Positions 14,987 to 15,020 of a stretch of DNA of 15,020 nt are shown one piece after another. The DNA lies in assembly GCA_028571885.1 (NCBI GenBank), contig JAPVVU010000024.1, positions 1 to 15,020 of the forward strand, read 5' to 3'. The stretch comes from Gammaproteobacteria bacterium (lineage in GTDB: Bacteria; Pseudomonadota; Gammaproteobacteria; GRL18). The notes beneath the pieces were generated by a model. The model was given only the letters and a program-made list of their open reading frames with translations. It was not told the origin of the DNA and made no database searches. Each line of letters starts with the position of its first letter. Within the stretch, counting starts at the first letter, position 1. The position numbers and the translations under genes were made by a program.

Positions 14987-15020
14987 GAGAAGAAAATCAC
15001 TGAAGGAACAACGACTTAGA

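Overview
The window looks like an AT-rich gammaproteobacterial chromosome segment. Three things point there: a clear SbcB-type exodeoxyribonuclease I, a FabB-type ketoacyl-ACP synthase I, and the rppH-ptsP pair with a HAD-IB phosphatase gene divergent to it, an order I recall from Pseudomonas. I cannot place the genus. There are nine complete protein-coding genes, no insertion sequence, no prophage and no CRISPR array.

Left block (151-4808, minus strand, transcribed right to left): a secreted, membrane-anchored VWA-domain protein, then a small-footprint membrane protein with a long acidic tail carrying four DPWA(D/E)ALAEQ repeats, then sbcB. The first two genes overlap by one base (TAATG). 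The second and third are separated by an 87-base spacer made almost wholly of 21-bp tandem repeats that keep the reading frame between the stop of one gene and the start of the next. The VWA and acidic-tail proteins have no function I can name and are the best candidates for an undescribed membrane pair.

Middle block (4809-11066): a 502-base spacer with palindromes and candidate promoters, then fabB and a receiver-HATPase (RsbW-like) response regulator on the plus strand. Convergent with these, on the minus strand, are a receiver protein with an uncharacterised C-terminal domain and, upstream of it, a periplasmic-sensing PAS histidine kinase. The kinase and minus-strand receiver look like a cognate pair. 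The receiver-HATPase protein may belong to the same network or to a partner-switching system whose partners are elsewhere.

Right block (11188-15020): a HAD-IB phosphatase gene (minus) diverges from rppH-ptsP (plus). Their intergenic region holds a 29-bp imperfect palindrome with an extended -10 element on each side. RppH removes 5' pyrophosphate from mRNA, and PtsP (EI-Ntr) feeds the nitrogen-related phosphotransfer chain. The window ends in a strong sigma70-like promoter followed by a boxA-like element that resembles a ribosomal RNA operon leader, so a 16S gene probably begins just past the right edge.
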